This document shows positions 1 through 12,226 of a stretch of DNA of 64,000 nt, one piece after another. Below the pieces are notes generated by a model. It was not told the DNA's origin. It was given only the letters and a program-made list of their open reading frames with translations, and made no database searches. Numbering within the stretch: position 1 is the first letter of the stretch; every line of letters starts with the position of its first letter. The translations under genes and the position numbers were made by a program. Source of the DNA: Opisthocomus hoazin (Eukaryota > Chordata > Aves > Opisthocomiformes > Opisthocomidae); the NCBI RefSeq assembly GCF_030867145.1, contig NC_134414.1, forward strand, positions 77,862,504-77,926,503. Direction: 5' to 3'.

Positions 1-1313
1 GGACAGAAAGTTATTCATTTTACGGATGAGTAACAGCTGAATCACAACTGCGACTTGGATTGGCAGACTCCTTGAATCTCTATTCCAAGTGAAATTCCAA
101 AAGAAAAAGTCATTCCAAAACAAAAAAAATAAACTTTGAGATTTCCCATAGAAGGAGATTTTTGGATTTTTTTCCAGGACAGCACTCTGAATGACGTGTT
201 TGTCCTTTACAAATTCTTCCTCAGGGTCTTTGAACAGTCAATAGCTCTGGCTCTTGACCATGCTGTGACATGGGAAACTCAAGAGCGAGGAAACCAAAAA
301 AGCCTGATTTCCTCAGATTTTTGGACTGCTGAAAAGACCAGCTCTTACAAGTCCTGGAAGAACCTTCACGTGACCATCTGTTTTGGAACCTGGAGCCAGG
401 TTATTGTGGGATAATTCATACGACGACACAGACTAATCACGAGGGCGATGTCATTTAAATGCTCCAATTACTTTTTTTCTGCAATAGCTTCTGCTCTTCT
501 CTGCATCCCACAGTGCGTTCCAGGGCTACTATGTTAATTGGAAGTATATTCCTGTGGGTGAAGTGGACTTTAATTAGCACCTAAGGGGCACATTCTGGTG
601 TCCTGACTCATGTGGCACGGAGGCGTACCTCGGAGTCACTCTATGGCAGTCTGTGGGACTGCTCATGAAGAAAGGATCTTCCTGGCCCGGACGAAGGCTG
701 GCTGGGAAGCTCCGAGCCGCCCGGATGGGACAAGAGGCTCCACTGACTCTCCAGCATGCAATGCTGTGGCCCGGGGCCCTATAAAACAGTGGTTGCACTA
801 ACACTTCCAATTATTTTGCTCGACTGAGTAATATGAGTGGCTCCAGATTTTAAGTCTGTGAGCAATGTAGGAAGACTGTAAAAACTGGGATTGCAGGCAG
901 TCGTAACAAATTAATAACTTTGACTATTATGTGAGTCATCTGTAAAATGGGCCTTGAGTTATGAAGATACACATCAACTGTGAGGGGTATTATGGAAAAT
1001 TAAAATTAACGTGACATAACACTACTTCAATTACAATAAAAGTACTGCAGCTGGAAGTGATGGGAAAAGTGGGAGGGGCATAACTCCACTGATTAGCATA
1101 ATTACATCCATGCATCTGGTTTCCCAAAGCAGGGTGCGAATTGGTTTCAGCTCAGTATCAGCACCTCCTGACAGCCATGCAGCGAGACAGCTGTGAGCGG
1201 ACATCCCCGCTCCTGCTCTGTGGGATGAAACTGGCAGCCAGGGTAGAATGAAACAAAAGGCACTGATTAAAACAAAAAGCCTAGCTGGCAGGTTACGTGG
1301 TACATAAGAAGTC

Positions 1314-1330
1314 TTTTTTTTTTTTTTTTT
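1314..1330. repeat. Poly-T tract (17 bases)
   Basis: Uninterrupted run of 17 T. It could be the A-tail of an old minus-strand retroposed sequence, but no recognisable element body borders it. Confidence 0.9.
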
Positions 1331-2699
1331 CCTTAATGCTGTTAATTGCCTTTCAAAGCCCTTACAAAACACACTTCCCTGATGACATAAACATCCCCTC
1401 CAGCATCAGTTCTCTGGCTCTTTCCTCATTCTAAACCCATGTGCGCTCAAAATCCTCACCTGGAGGACCGTTGGTGCAGATGTCACTAAATACAGCTTCT
1501 TTGGTGGTTTCTACAGAATGATGTGTGTCACTGTCCTTTTCACAGACGTCATATAACAATCCCAGCAGGAGGAATCAGGGCCAAGTTATAAATCACTTGG
1601 GCAGTGTCCCAATTGCACTGTCTCAAAGAGGCATGTCCTGCCCATAGTGATAAGTCGTGATTAAAATGTCAGCAAGTACTTCATGAAAGCTGTTATCTAT
1701 GAATTATTTCATAACTCTGTAGAGTATGAAAATGAGCTGTAAAGAGTTATTCAGGCTTGTGAATTATTATCTTAATTGTGCTTGGACTTGGAAAATAATT
1801 ACAATACACTGAGGTTACTGATCTCTTCTGAATGAGCTCAGTGGCAGTAAAAGATTTTAAAATACTTTAAAGTGAGGAAAGAGCTGAAATTATTTAAACA
1901 CAAAGTCCTGCGTAAATATATTCTAAGCAACATGTCCATCATAAATATAATATGGAAATACATGAAAACTAAAAGGTGAAAAGCATGTCTTAATTGCTTA
2001 ACACATTTCCTTTCCTATTTTATCAAAATCTTGTGCTGGATTTTATCAACACTAAATCTGTTTTATATTGTTAAAAGACAGTAAAATGTTTTAAAATTAA
2101 TAGGTTTAATGTCTTCTGTAGAACCTGGTGTAACTCATATAATGTGAAAACATTGCGTATCTGCCAATGGAGAGAAAGCCAATCCTTAAATATTCTTCTA
2201 CATTCTGCAAATTATACACTAGATTTTTTTTATATAAAATAACTGTCCAGTGTACATCCTGCTGGGTAAAGAATTGTCATCTATGATATATTTCTTTTGG
2301 CCAAATAACCCTTAGCATGAATGAATGTAGAGTTCTTCAGTTATTGTTCAGAATGCAGGTCTTGGTATAAACACAGTGACTGGGTATAAATGTCGCTTTC
2401 AGGATCGATATTTATAATCTCTCAGGGATTTTTGTTGGAGTGATGCTGCATTTACAAATGGAAACAATTTTATTTTCCCCCTTTTAACTGCCAGCCTTGC
2501 AATCTTAACTTAAGGTTTAGGAGTCAGCTTTGAGACCTCTCCTTCTGGGACATGACCCCAGCAACTCAGGTGCGGCAGAGCTGCGAGACCCTCACCCACG
2601 CTGCCAGCCCCATCTGCCCTGCTGCCTTCCGCAGGGTCGCTGCAGACGTGAGCATCATGAGCACAGCAAATGGTGTGGCCCCGGCTCTGCCACCAGCTC

Positions 2700-2718
2700 G
2701 CTGCTGCTGCTGCTGCTG
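2700..2718 (+). repeat. Short GCT trinucleotide run
   Basis: About six GCT units in a locally GC-rich patch (about 2520-2990). Antisense frames read it as poly-Gln. The patch has no splice context, so I treat this as a microsatellite rather than coding DNA. Confidence 0.8.
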
Positions 2719-4985
2719 GCACGCAGATCTCGCCACATCTGAGAACAGGCTGCGCTCTCGCTGAGAGACGTGAAGGTGCGTCTGTCTGGGCACAGGTCTG
2801 AGCCCACTGGCGGGACCACACCTGCCCGTCATTCCCATCCTTTCCAAAGCTGGAGAGACAGCGAACAGTTCCTACTCGGCGGAGGGGCAAGCTGGCGTGC
2901 TCAGCCTGGGCAGCCAGAGCATATGTGGCCATGGGGAGATGGCGACCCACCTCTCCCCACCCGCTTATCAAGGAGGGCAGCTGACTGGCTGTGATTAATC
3001 ACCCGTTTCATAGACGACTGAAGTCACGTGAGGCAAATCCCTTTCTTTCATGCCACCTGCAATTCTCATCTCCAGTTATCCCTTTAGATAACATCACAAT
3101 ACTATAATCTACATGAAAGAAAGTAATACGATATTTGGCTTAAATAATTTTTCAAGATGATGCATTGCCCGTTACTGTATATTTACTGGCTGAGGAGCAG
3201 ATAAGTCCCAATCAACTTTACCTAAAATGGAAAAAGCTGCTTTCACAGTTGTCCACAGTAAAATACCGAACGTGGTCTAGACTGGAGCAGCTTACTGATG
3301 TAGGCTTTTCATATGTACATTCAAGTGTTGAATTTGTTGTTATATAGTACTATATACCTTGCAGAATGGTAGTGGGGTATGTTGAGGCAGCTCCCACTCT
3401 TCTGGATTCCCCTCCTCTTTCTCCTGCTGCGCTTGCTTTGATCTGTAGCTGCCTCCTGCTTGTGCTCGCACACAACACCTCCACCTGCAGCAGCTATCGC
3501 TTCGGGGACTTGGACTTATTTTCCTCAGTTGGTGCCTCTCTTGCCCCACCCTTGCTATAGTTTTGGCAGTAATACAATAATATTACAATATCTGTTGTCT
3601 AGGCTTGATTAGAAATCTCAACATACCCACTTTGATTTGCTGTTGCAGTGATGTTCCTCTGCTATCTGCTATACAAGATGGGCAACATTATAAAAAATTA
3701 TTTGTTTTTAACGATTAGTGGTCTTTTTTTCTGGCATTACCAACATTCCCTGGTGTCATAGGCTTAGTCACTGTAACAGGGATTTCTAGTGAATGCATAT
3801 TTCTCTACTGAACGCAGACAACGTGACAGAAATATATGTAACACCCTGGCAAGTGCTTAAGGAAAGAAAATGCGATGACAGAATTCCTTGTGCATGCATT
3901 GATGGCTGCATTTGAGTATGAATGGCACAGTTAGATTACTGTGGATGCAGTGTGGCTCTAGGTATTTGCAAATAAAACCCCCTGGCTTTCATAAAGGCTG
4001 TTTTCATTATAAATTAATGTCCTTTGAGTTGGATTTAGCCTCTAGATACTATCAAAGAATTGCCTCCAACCTGGCTGGAATCCCAGGGACTCTGTTGTAT
4101 CTTGATGACTTTGCCATGCATGACCTCTCTCTGCCCTTTCACATCAGATCCTGCCAGAAAGATCTTGGTGCTTTTGATGGCGCTCGCTTTATTTGCACAA
4201 TTGTCATTTATTAGTGCCCAACACTGAATCTGTTGGTTTCCATAAACCACTCCATGAGTTACCACTGTTGCTCCCTAGTGCTTATGATAAGCCAAACCTT
4301 CCCTTACTGGAGGAAACTGTTCATTCTCCATCTTGCCTTGGAAAATATGAACTTTTAGCTTTGGCTTATCCTAGTGTATTCAGCTTGCTGAGTTATTTAC
4401 TAGCTTTTAAACATTTCTGTAGAATGTTTGTTAGATTTTGAACTGTTCTGGCACTCAAATAATCCAAGCACCTTCAGTATAAACTTCTGTCAGTATGTGT
4501 ATATGAGCTGTGCTCCAAATGTCTCTCCACATTCATTGTTTCTGTGCTGGTGTAAAATGAGTGTTTGAACCCAAAGAAAATTGTAATAAATGTCTTACTT
4601 GCTCTTATTCCAAGTCTTCCATTGAAAATTTCCCCTCCAGTGCAAATTAATCTAGTAATTCATTCCTTCTCTCACTCCTCCTCTCTCTCCATTTAGTCCT
4701 CTCTATCCTCCTTTGCTTTATATCTTGCATTTATCATTTTTGCACATCTACTCCTAAGAATAGATACCTGGCTAGGATCTTGGTCACTTTGATCCCTTGT
4801 ATATCCACCTCTTAAAAGCAGTTTATGTCCCATCAATACTCCAGCTTTAAGTCTGTTCCAGGTCCTCACTGTCCTTCACGTTTAAGAACTTTGTTGTGTT
4901 TTCTAATCTAGAATTATTAACGGCTACCTTACTCTCCTGCATTTGCCTGTTGTACTAGCATTGGAAAAAACTTCCACCTTTACTT

Positions 4986-5438
4986 TTGCTTTTTGCTCTA
5001 TATGCTTCCCAGCCTCTTTACCTGTTCTGGCTTTCCTCGTTTCTCACTAAACTATTTCTAAACTACCAGTGCTTCCTACAAGGTTCAAAGCGCTCTCCAG
5101 GTCTTCCGGCATGGATGTGCCGTATCCTGGGGGTTCACAGCCCAAAGGATATTAGCGGGCATGTGTTTATGGAAGCAGGCAGGCAATTTTTGTTCATGTT
5201 AACAAGAATCATTGTGGAACAGAAAGACAGAAATGGCAAAATGATAGAGAGAGATACCACGACAAATGCGAGGATACATCCTGTTCCAGCTCCTCGCTGG
5301 AATTATAAACCAGTTCCTCTTTTTTCCACTCCCTTGAAAAAGAACTGTTCGGTTCAAGGACAAGATGTAAACAAGAGTGACTTCAGAAAAGGGAAGTACA
5401 TCACTGACAATGGACTCGAGGAAGAACAAGAACTGTGA
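4986..5438 (+). other. Unassigned 150-codon open frame, probably not a gene
   Basis: The frame opens with a hydrophobic stretch and ends with a charged, Lys/Glu-rich half finishing in GLEEEQEL. I do not recognise it. No clear upstream promoter, splice context or poly-A signal supports it, and a frame of this length can occur by chance. The charged half looks slightly more protein-like than its surroundings, so it is recorded at low confidence. Confidence 0.12.
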
Positions 5439-5767
5439 GAGCCTCTCCTTTATTTGTTGAGGAGGACAGGAAGCGCTTCCATGCATTAAGTATTATGCCT
5501 CATACTCCTCCTTTCAGTATAGTCTCCCCAGTATGGGCACAGTGCCTGCTATTGTGCTTTTCTTCTTGTGCAAACAGCCTACCTGGAAAGAAATCTGTGT
5601 GATATAGGTAAAGCAATATCACCCCAGGGCAGTGAGGAATCAGCAGCGTTTGCATCTTTCATCCTCCATTCCAGAAGACACAAATACTCTGTGGGTACCA
5701 GGGAGTGGCAAACCTCAATGTGCTGAGCCTGTCTTAAACGCAGATGTCATGGAGCATTGCTATCTTT

Positions 5768-5806
5768 TTTTCTATTATTATTATTTTATTTTATTTATTT
5801 ATACTT
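5768..5806. repeat. TTATT-rich microsatellite
   Basis: Imperfect run of TAT and TTTAT units. Confidence 0.75.
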
Positions 5807-8693
5807 ATAAATTCTGATCAACATTTTATGTACTGCTCCAAGTAGCATTGCTTCTTCAGTGACAAACTCACCTCCATTAGTACCTGGTCATGCTACATGG
5901 GGTAACTGAAAGACAGAAATTTGCAGGGACGGACAGTTTCCTGTTTAATCCTGTCAGTTTGGAAAGACCTCTAGTTCATTATAGACCTAAGGAAAAGTAA
6001 AAAGAAGAGAAAAATAAAAGCCACAGAAAGGTACGCGCATGTTCAGCAACCATGCTCCTTGCAGTATTGCACAAGGCAGATTCCTCGTGGGAAGCAGCAG
6101 AGAATGACTATGTAGAGAAGAGATGCACAACTGAAAAACACGAGTGGGTTGTTGAAGACAGCCAGTTGCTGGCTTCTGTTGGAAACATGACTCTCCTTCC
6201 TCAAGGCCTGAAACTAGATTTTTAAAAGTGGGCACTGGAGATTCACAGGACATGCTCCTTTTTAAAATTATTTTTCTGTGGCCAACAGTTTAGTCCTACA
6301 GCTGTTACAGTTTGGTTAGACCTATGTGCAGTGACACTAGTCTCCTGCTGCCATGCTTTCCTCCTCCAGTCCAGTACTTCTACAGCATGGGACTCACAGT
6401 TTATCCAGTGCATCCAATTTGTGATGCAGATTGTGGGGCAAGGGGAAAAAAGCCCCAATACACATCACTTCCACCATGCCAGTCCAGCCCTTCCCCATTT
6501 TTCTATGATGTTTATCCACATCTTTAATGCAGACCTCACTTCTACAGCTGAAATTCTTGCTTCTACCTGCCACCACACTTCAGCCGCATACCCCTTAGCT
6601 CCCCTCCTGTCTCTAGCTTTTCCCCCTAAAGTTTTACTTTATCCCGGTTTGCCATTTGTCATTTGCCATGCCTCCCTTCCACCTCCACTCTCCCACCACA
6701 CAGCACTTACTTATTTTTTAATTTTGTGCCACCTCCATACTATGTCCTTGTCCAAAAGTGTGATTAGTTCTAAGTTCCCGTCACATGGACTAAGGTCTCT
6801 GTAGGCTATAAGCCAGTCACAGGCTGTTGGCTGCGCAGTTCCGATACACAGAACTTAAGGAGTATCTTAAAAAACTGAAGGAACAATTGATGGGATGTCT
6901 AGAAACTTAAAACACTTCTCTTTGGGTGAGTGTACAAGGCACAGTGCAATGCCATACAGATGTGATTGAGACTGCCCTAAATCCAGCTCTTCTGCCCAGT
7001 GCTCTGTCCTGCCCTGCCTCGTTTGCCTGCCTTTAGCCTGGAACAGGTAAATCCCATGCTCATGTCGCTATACCACCACTGCTACCAGGGTCAGCTCTTC
7101 TACAGCTAGCTCATTTAAATCTGATTTTTTGCAGACATACTACGAAGAAAATTTTTTAGGAGGTTCTTGAAGGGTGAGAACATGAAAAGAGTATTTAAAA
7201 AAACTTCTTTGGCTTTCTTTTTATGCTTTTTATTTCTGCCTGTGCTAATAAACTGGTTTTTAGATGTATGCAATTTTTTTTAGACAATCGCTGTAAACAA
7301 TGTGTCTAGTAAGGACAGCATTAACTCAGCTTCAATCCAGCTTGCTTTTGTTTTCTTCCTTACCCCTCGCAACTGATTCCCGTCTCTCCTTGAGAGGGAG
7401 TCAACAGGAAGCATGACACTGCAGGGCAGGAAGCGTGACAGCATTAAACTTCCTGGAGAAGCTCCATTCCCTGTCATATTGCAGCCATAAGCATCAGTGC
7501 AATAAGTATCCTTACTTACTGATCCTAAGTACCACCATAGGAAACTGTCTCTGTCTTAATACAATAGCACCATGTACAATGCTGTGCATGGATAAAGAAC
7601 TTTTGCAAATTTAAATGTGGTTTTAATGATCTAAAAAAAAAAAGAGAGTATGCTAAAGAATTGTGGGTTTTTTTAAAGGGAAGACAGAAAAAGAGTGGAT
7701 TATCTTTCTATTTTGGTTGAAAAAGAATCATCACAAAAACCAAGCCGACAGTTTCATGTTGTGAGCACCAATACAGAGGAAACGCTGACAATGCTGTTTT
7801 TTAGCCATAAGAAAAAGTCATCAAATATATTTATTGATAGGTGATATGTTCTAGAGACAGGCAAAGTCATGCTTGCTAATGCAATCTCAGGCTAATATTA
7901 CAATACATTCTTTAACGAATGACGTAATAACGTGCTTTTCACCCATCAATACCACTTCATCATTCAGCCTAAAGGTCAGATGACAGAATGGCTCAAGATT
8001 TATTTTTATCATCCCTGTACAAGGATTGAATTCCCACTTCCCAGTTACTTGGATCCCCGCCTCCTTTATTATTCCGCCTTGCCTCATTCAGCAGGCAGCA
8101 TCTGGAGAATGCATGCCTCGTTTTCTGCACGAGTTGCAGGGCAGGCAGTGGCTACGGCAGGGCTTCTGCACGAACAAGGAACAACGTTTATTTGATGTGC
8201 AGAGAGCGTTTTATTTTCTCAAGAACTCTACCTAAGAGACCACAGCCAGTTGATCACGAAGCCTGTGGGAGCCAGAAGTAGCTTTGCGTTTGCCAGCCTT
8301 TGCCCCCGGGGCTTGTCAGGGGGTGGTACAAGCGCCTCAATTCAAAGCATTGTAAGGAATGTTTTGTTGCAACACTTTTTGTTTAGCGTAGCCAAGCCTA
8401 GAGTGAAGGTTTCTGGCAGACTCTTTGCATAGAAAGTTACAGCACATATAATCTTTTTTTTTAAAAAAAACCAACTTGTAATTACTACATTAACAGACGT
8501 TTAGGCATGAGGATAAATGGGCTCGTTCTGTACAGTTCAGAAAAAGCTACCTGAGTAAGGCATTTCAGGTGTTTGATAAAAACCTACCGTTGCTGGAAGC
8601 AGCAAAACAAATCAGGAGATCGACTGTATTGTTCTTTGGGCATTTACTTATAAATCCCTTGCACTTGCACTTTCAAGAGAAATTTTAAAAGCA

Positions 8694-8707
8694 CCCCCCC
8701 CCCCCCC
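8694..8707. repeat. Poly-C tract (14 bases)
   Basis: Fourteen consecutive C, just before the CR1 fragment at 8721. Long C runs often vary in length and cause sequencing errors, so the exact count is uncertain. Confidence 0.9.
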
Positions 8708-8720
8708 AATTATGGGTCTT

Positions 8721-8804
8721 AAAATCACAGAATCGCAAAACGGTTTGGGTTGGGAGGGACCTGAAGGATATAGTTCCCAACCTCCCCTGCCACAGGCAGG
8801 GTCC
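8721..8804 (-). mobile_element. CR1 LINE, 3'-terminal fragment
   Basis: Read on the + strand, the piece starts with the reverse complement of the CR1 tail (AATCACAGAATCGC), then GGTTTGGGTTGGGAGGGACC and the usual CCCAACC/CCCTGCC segment ending at CAGGCAGGGTCC. Only the last 80 or so bases of the element remain, consistent with the strong 5' truncation typical of CR1. It is not coding. Confidence 0.85.
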
Positions 8805-9892
8805 TTAAAGAAGCTTGTGTTATGGTGGTCATGGTGTCTGAAAGGATCCAGCAAACAATCAGTACCTACTATTTTTAATGACATAATGGGAAACTGTTCC
8901 ATGCCTGAGGAATAAATGCCTTTTTTATACCTCAGGGGAGTTGTTGTGCAATCCTGAATGACTTGTCATGCCTAGGCTAGTCCTTAAACCCTTGGACGAG
9001 AAGCTGAAGCTCCAGAAAGCCGCGTTCCCATCCCAACCACACGCCTTATAAGGAACTTTTCTTTCCTGTCTCTTTTTACCAAGCCACCCCGAGAGCTGAA
9101 GCCAATGCTCTGGCGTGCCGCAGGACGGCCCTGTCCGTGCCTGTGGGTGTGTGAACACCAGTAGGTAGATAAGGGTGATCAGTCGATCCTACAAAGCGAC
9201 CGATCTTTTATGACTTTGTGATTTTAAAGTAAACCAAAGCAAAGCAGGGAAAGTACAGAGCTCAGCACCGTCTGCTGCCTAGCTGGAGGCTACGCTCACA
9301 TTCGCAGCCCTAGCCCTGCATATACAGGCACGGGTTTCTGGCTGTCAGACATCAACGGGAGCTTTTTAATACCGAGTTCAGGTTTATGATGCACATCTTT
9401 TTGTATATTTTACCTCACTAGAATAAGTTTTAGTTAGGCTTCTCCAGGAGCGTGGCAATTCCCTGGCAGTGTGTGTCACTCCTCTGACTTCAACAAAGGA
9501 CACGCGGCTGCTCTCCGTATAAATACTGCCAGTGGCCTGCTCTAAATGAAGAATTAACAAGACCAGAAGGCTCGGATCCACTATATATAGATTTCCGTGA
9601 CCCTCCAAGTTGGCCCCTGTGTTTCTGGCTCCCAAAGAAACGAATTCCCGCGCTTGTTGTGGCGTCTGTTGGCAACGATTTCGCCCATCTCCGTGCGGTG
9701 GCCCCCGGCCCGCGTCCTGCCCCTTCGCTGCCCCGGGCCGGCTCTGCCCGCTCGCTCTTCCGCCGCCCGCGCTCTGGGGTTGGGGCGCGGGCCCGGCGAG
9801 GGAGGGTGAGGCCGTGCCGTAGCAACCGGGCGGTCTCCAGGCCAACAGCGGGGCGGCGGCGACGCCGTCTCAGGGCGGGAGGGGAGGAGGGC

Positions 9893-9915
9893 GGTGGCGG
9901 CGGCGGCGGCGGCGC
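9893..9915 (+). repeat. GGC trinucleotide run within the CpG island
   Basis: About six or seven GGC units with one GGT interruption. Such runs are common in 5' untranslated exons; no coding role is claimed. Confidence 0.8.
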
Positions 9916-10177
9916 GGCCGGAGGCAGGTGAAGGCGGGCGGGCGGGCGGCGGCGCCGGCAGGGGGCGCCGCGGGGCGGGGGCTGCTCTCCAGGCGGGTGG
10001 GCGCGGGGGGGCGGTGGCGGCGGCAGCGGAGCCCCCCGGTCCCTCCGCGGGGCAGCGGGCTGCCCAGAGCCGGAGGGCGGGCTCGGGGGGTGTCACACGC
10101 ACCCGCAGGCCCTCGCCCCAGGGGCCTCGGTTTCCCTTCCCGGCCCGTTTCCGTGCAGTGTGCCCGGGGCCGCGTCG

Positions 10178-10192
10178 GTTGCCTCAGGCAGT
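10178..10192 (+). promoter_or_regulatory. Candidate RFX X-box in the CpG island
   Basis: GTTGCC-TCA-GGCAGT has a perfect left half of the X-box (GTNRCC), a three-base spacer and four of six matches to the right half (RGYAAC). A second imperfect site, GTGCCGTAGCAAC, lies at 9814-9826 with a perfect right half AGCAAC. RFX factors drive many genes for cilia and sperm tails. A role here is inference from motif and position only. Confidence 0.25.
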
Positions 10193-10530
10193 GGCTGTGA
10201 GGGTGGCTGCGAGGGCGTAGCGCGGCTGCCGCTTGCCAACGCCGGCGAGCAACGTGGCCGCGCCTCACCCTGGCTGACCCTGGCAGCCGGTCAGGCCTTG
10301 TCCCGTGCCCCTCTTCTTCTTCGGGGTGGGCTGTGGTTTTGCAATGACACTCTGTGCACCTTTTCTGCAGCAGGCGGCCGCCCACCTCTGCCCTCCACGC
10401 ACCTTTCCTCAGGGGCTCGGCGCCTCAGTTGGCGTGGGGCGGCAGCTCGGGCTGTGAGGCACGTGGGCTTGGCCGCGGTGTTGCCGTGTGTGGGGACAGG
10501 CTGGTCGCGGGGCCTTGGCAAACACTGCCG

Positions 10531-12141
10531 CGGCTGTTAAGAACTCTAAGCGCTTGGGGGGTGAAGGTTTTAGCAGATTGTTTGCACTGGCCGGAGTGGA
10601 AGGGTAGAGGTGCCCAGATGAACTCTCGTTCACCTTTTGAAAATAACCTGTTTTCATCCAAACTTTGGGCTGAAGGTTGTCCTGGCTGTCGTCGTTTTTG
10701 AACTCTCTTGCCTTTCCAAGACTTGAGGTAAACTCACTGTTTCAATTGGAAATTTCGTTTTTGCATTCTTTTTGTTTCCTTTCATATGCTCCTTTCCATA
10801 CGGCACCAGCATTTCATCTCCGGCTGCTGCTCAAGCGGCTGGGGGTGGTGCGGGAGGCTAACGCAAGGGAAATCCTGTTGCCGCACCCCTGGGCATCTGG
10901 AACATGAGAGGGCACCTGGGATTTGTTCCCTGGTGCTGGCTGCTGCTTGAAATGTGTCTCAGCTATTACTGTGAGAGCATGTGGCACTCTTCTGCAGCCT
11001 GAGAGACAAAGGGCACGAGTCTGGGGGCTTGCTATGGCCGTTCACTACAGGCTCTGTCTGCCATGGCTCCCCTCTGGCAAGGGCTCCTTTTTACTCCGCT
11101 GACACCAAATCCAGGCTAGTCAGGGGTTGTGCTGCTGGGGGGCATCTTCTGCACAATGCCTCGGGTGTCAGGGTGTGGAACAGAGTCCTGTTTTGTTAAA
11201 GTCCTCCCTGCCCTTCACACTGTTCATGTCTTTCTTCGTGAGCAGGACAAAGACTGGAATGGCTTATATGTTTCCATATAGGTATTTAAACCCATATAAG
11301 AGGAATAAATAACATGTTCAGTTCTGCAGTGAAGAAAGAGGGAGGAGGCTAAGTCTTTGGGTTATTATTTTATCCCATTTTTGCTTTTCCCATAGGAAAT
11401 TCTGCTTGATGACAATAGCTAGCAGCTGGCCTGCTAGTGATTCATAAATATCCCTCATTCATTCATCTTATTTATTAAAAGAAGTACCAGGTAAATGTCA
11501 AAACATGGTGTCTCAAAGCAATACACTCAGCCAATATATGCTACCTTGCTTCGTCTGGCGTTTTGTTTTCTATTCATATGCTGTGTCTTATTCACAATTG
11601 GGCCTTATACCACATACACTTACATGTATACATGCATAATTCTTTTTCTTTGTGAATCATCTTGTAGTCTAAGAGGCAAAGTTATGAATCTCTTCACAAA
11701 ATTGCATGTCAGATACTCCCAGGTTTAGTCATAAATTGGATTATAGGAAAGCTAAGGTATAATGCAAAGCAGTAATAGAATATAATACAACTGACTGACA
11801 GCAGGCCAAAACACAGCACTGGTTTTTCTAGCATATCTGTGTGGAAACTTCCACACTGGCTCTTTTTTATGAAAATTTAGAGGGAAGGAAGGGAAACTGT
11901 ATTACCAATTTCCCACTTTCCTATTGCTGAGTATGGGGCTCCTTGTCGAATCTGACTTCAGCCTTTCTTGACATGGGCAGTAGCTGTCCTTTTTCATTTA
12001 TAATATTTTTTCCCTTGAGGAAAATCTTGATCTTAACGTTCTGCAGTATATTATTGCCTGGGCCTGTGGAGCTGGTCTCCAGTTCATATTGACCTGTGCA
12101 TGGGAATTTTTAAATTTTTTTTAAACATAATAATTCCTCAG
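10531..12141 (+). other. VWA3B: Probable first intron of VWA3B
   Basis: GC content falls back to the regional level. No further exon or transposon is visible. The acceptor at the end is a weak pyrimidine stretch followed by CCTCAG. Confidence 0.5.
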
Positions 12142-12226
12142 GTTTTTAAGAAGAAGTCAAAGAGGAGCTGCCAATCAAAATCTGCCATGACCGGCAATCT
12201 ATCTAAGAGACTTGCCTGGAGCGACT
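12142..12226 (+). CDS. VWA3B: VWA3B exon with probable start codon
   Basis: Acceptor CCTCAG at 12140-12141 and donor ACT|GTGAGT. The chosen ATG is 12187-12189 in the context GCCATGA, with a purine at -3. It encodes [13 protein letters not shown] and leaves one base, which matches the next exon (phase 1). The 45 bases between the acceptor and the ATG are also open in frame, so a start in an upstream exon remains possible. The coding part is taken as 12187-12226. Confidence 0.7.

Larger units (their letters stand above)
1..9640. other. Intergenic region upstream of VWA3B, no gene supported
   Basis: I read both strands and found no run of splice-compatible coding exons. Open frames here are short, lack conserved-looking composition, and mostly overlap each other on opposite strands. 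Contents seen: a 17-base T run near 1314, a short GCT run near 2700, a TTATT-rich stretch near 5770, a 14-base C run at 8694-8707 and a small CR1 fragment at 8721-8804. In human the neighbouring gene on this side is TMEM131, in head-to-head orientation (recalled). I looked for its first exon on the minus strand and did not see it. Conserved non-coding elements may be present but cannot be judged without a cross-species alignment. Confidence 0.6.
9640..10530 (+). promoter_or_regulatory. VWA3B: CpG island, probable VWA3B promoter and first exon region
   Basis: Base composition changes abruptly to very GC-rich with dense CpG, GC boxes (for example around 9971-9980) and a GGC run at about 9893-9915. 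It lies 1.6-2.5 kb before the first recognisable coding exon, which opens with a splice acceptor, so an upstream exon must exist. Candidate donors for it are CAG|GTGAAG at 9928 and GAG|GTAAAC at 10728. The island could also drive a minus-strand transcript. The large open frames across it are a by-product of high GC (few stop codons), not evidence of protein. Confidence 0.7.

Noticed and set aside
2510..2994. Overlapping frames with poly-Gln or poly-Leu from a GCT run
   Set aside because: Several frames on both strands are open because of local GC richness. The repeat explains the homopolymers and no family is recognised.
3912..4214. 100-codon open frame on the + strand
   Set aside because: No recognised motif and a minus-strand frame overlaps it. 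It could instead be a conserved non-coding element, which cannot be judged here.
6312..6804. Open frames of 157 and 71 codons rich in Pro, Ser and His
   Set aside because: Composition follows a pyrimidine-rich stretch. Two frames are open at once, with no motif and no splice or promoter context.
9384..10385. First exon of TMEM131 on the minus strand, expected as the head-to-head neighbour in human
   Set aside because: No signal-peptide-like stretch followed by the expected TMEM131 start was seen in any minus-strand frame. The human genes are also far apart.
9384..10701. Many overlapping open frames on both strands (up to 170 codons), rich in Ala, Arg, Gly and Pro
   Set aside because: They follow from the GC content of the CpG island, which makes stop codons rare. 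None shows a known motif, and they overlap in several frames at once.
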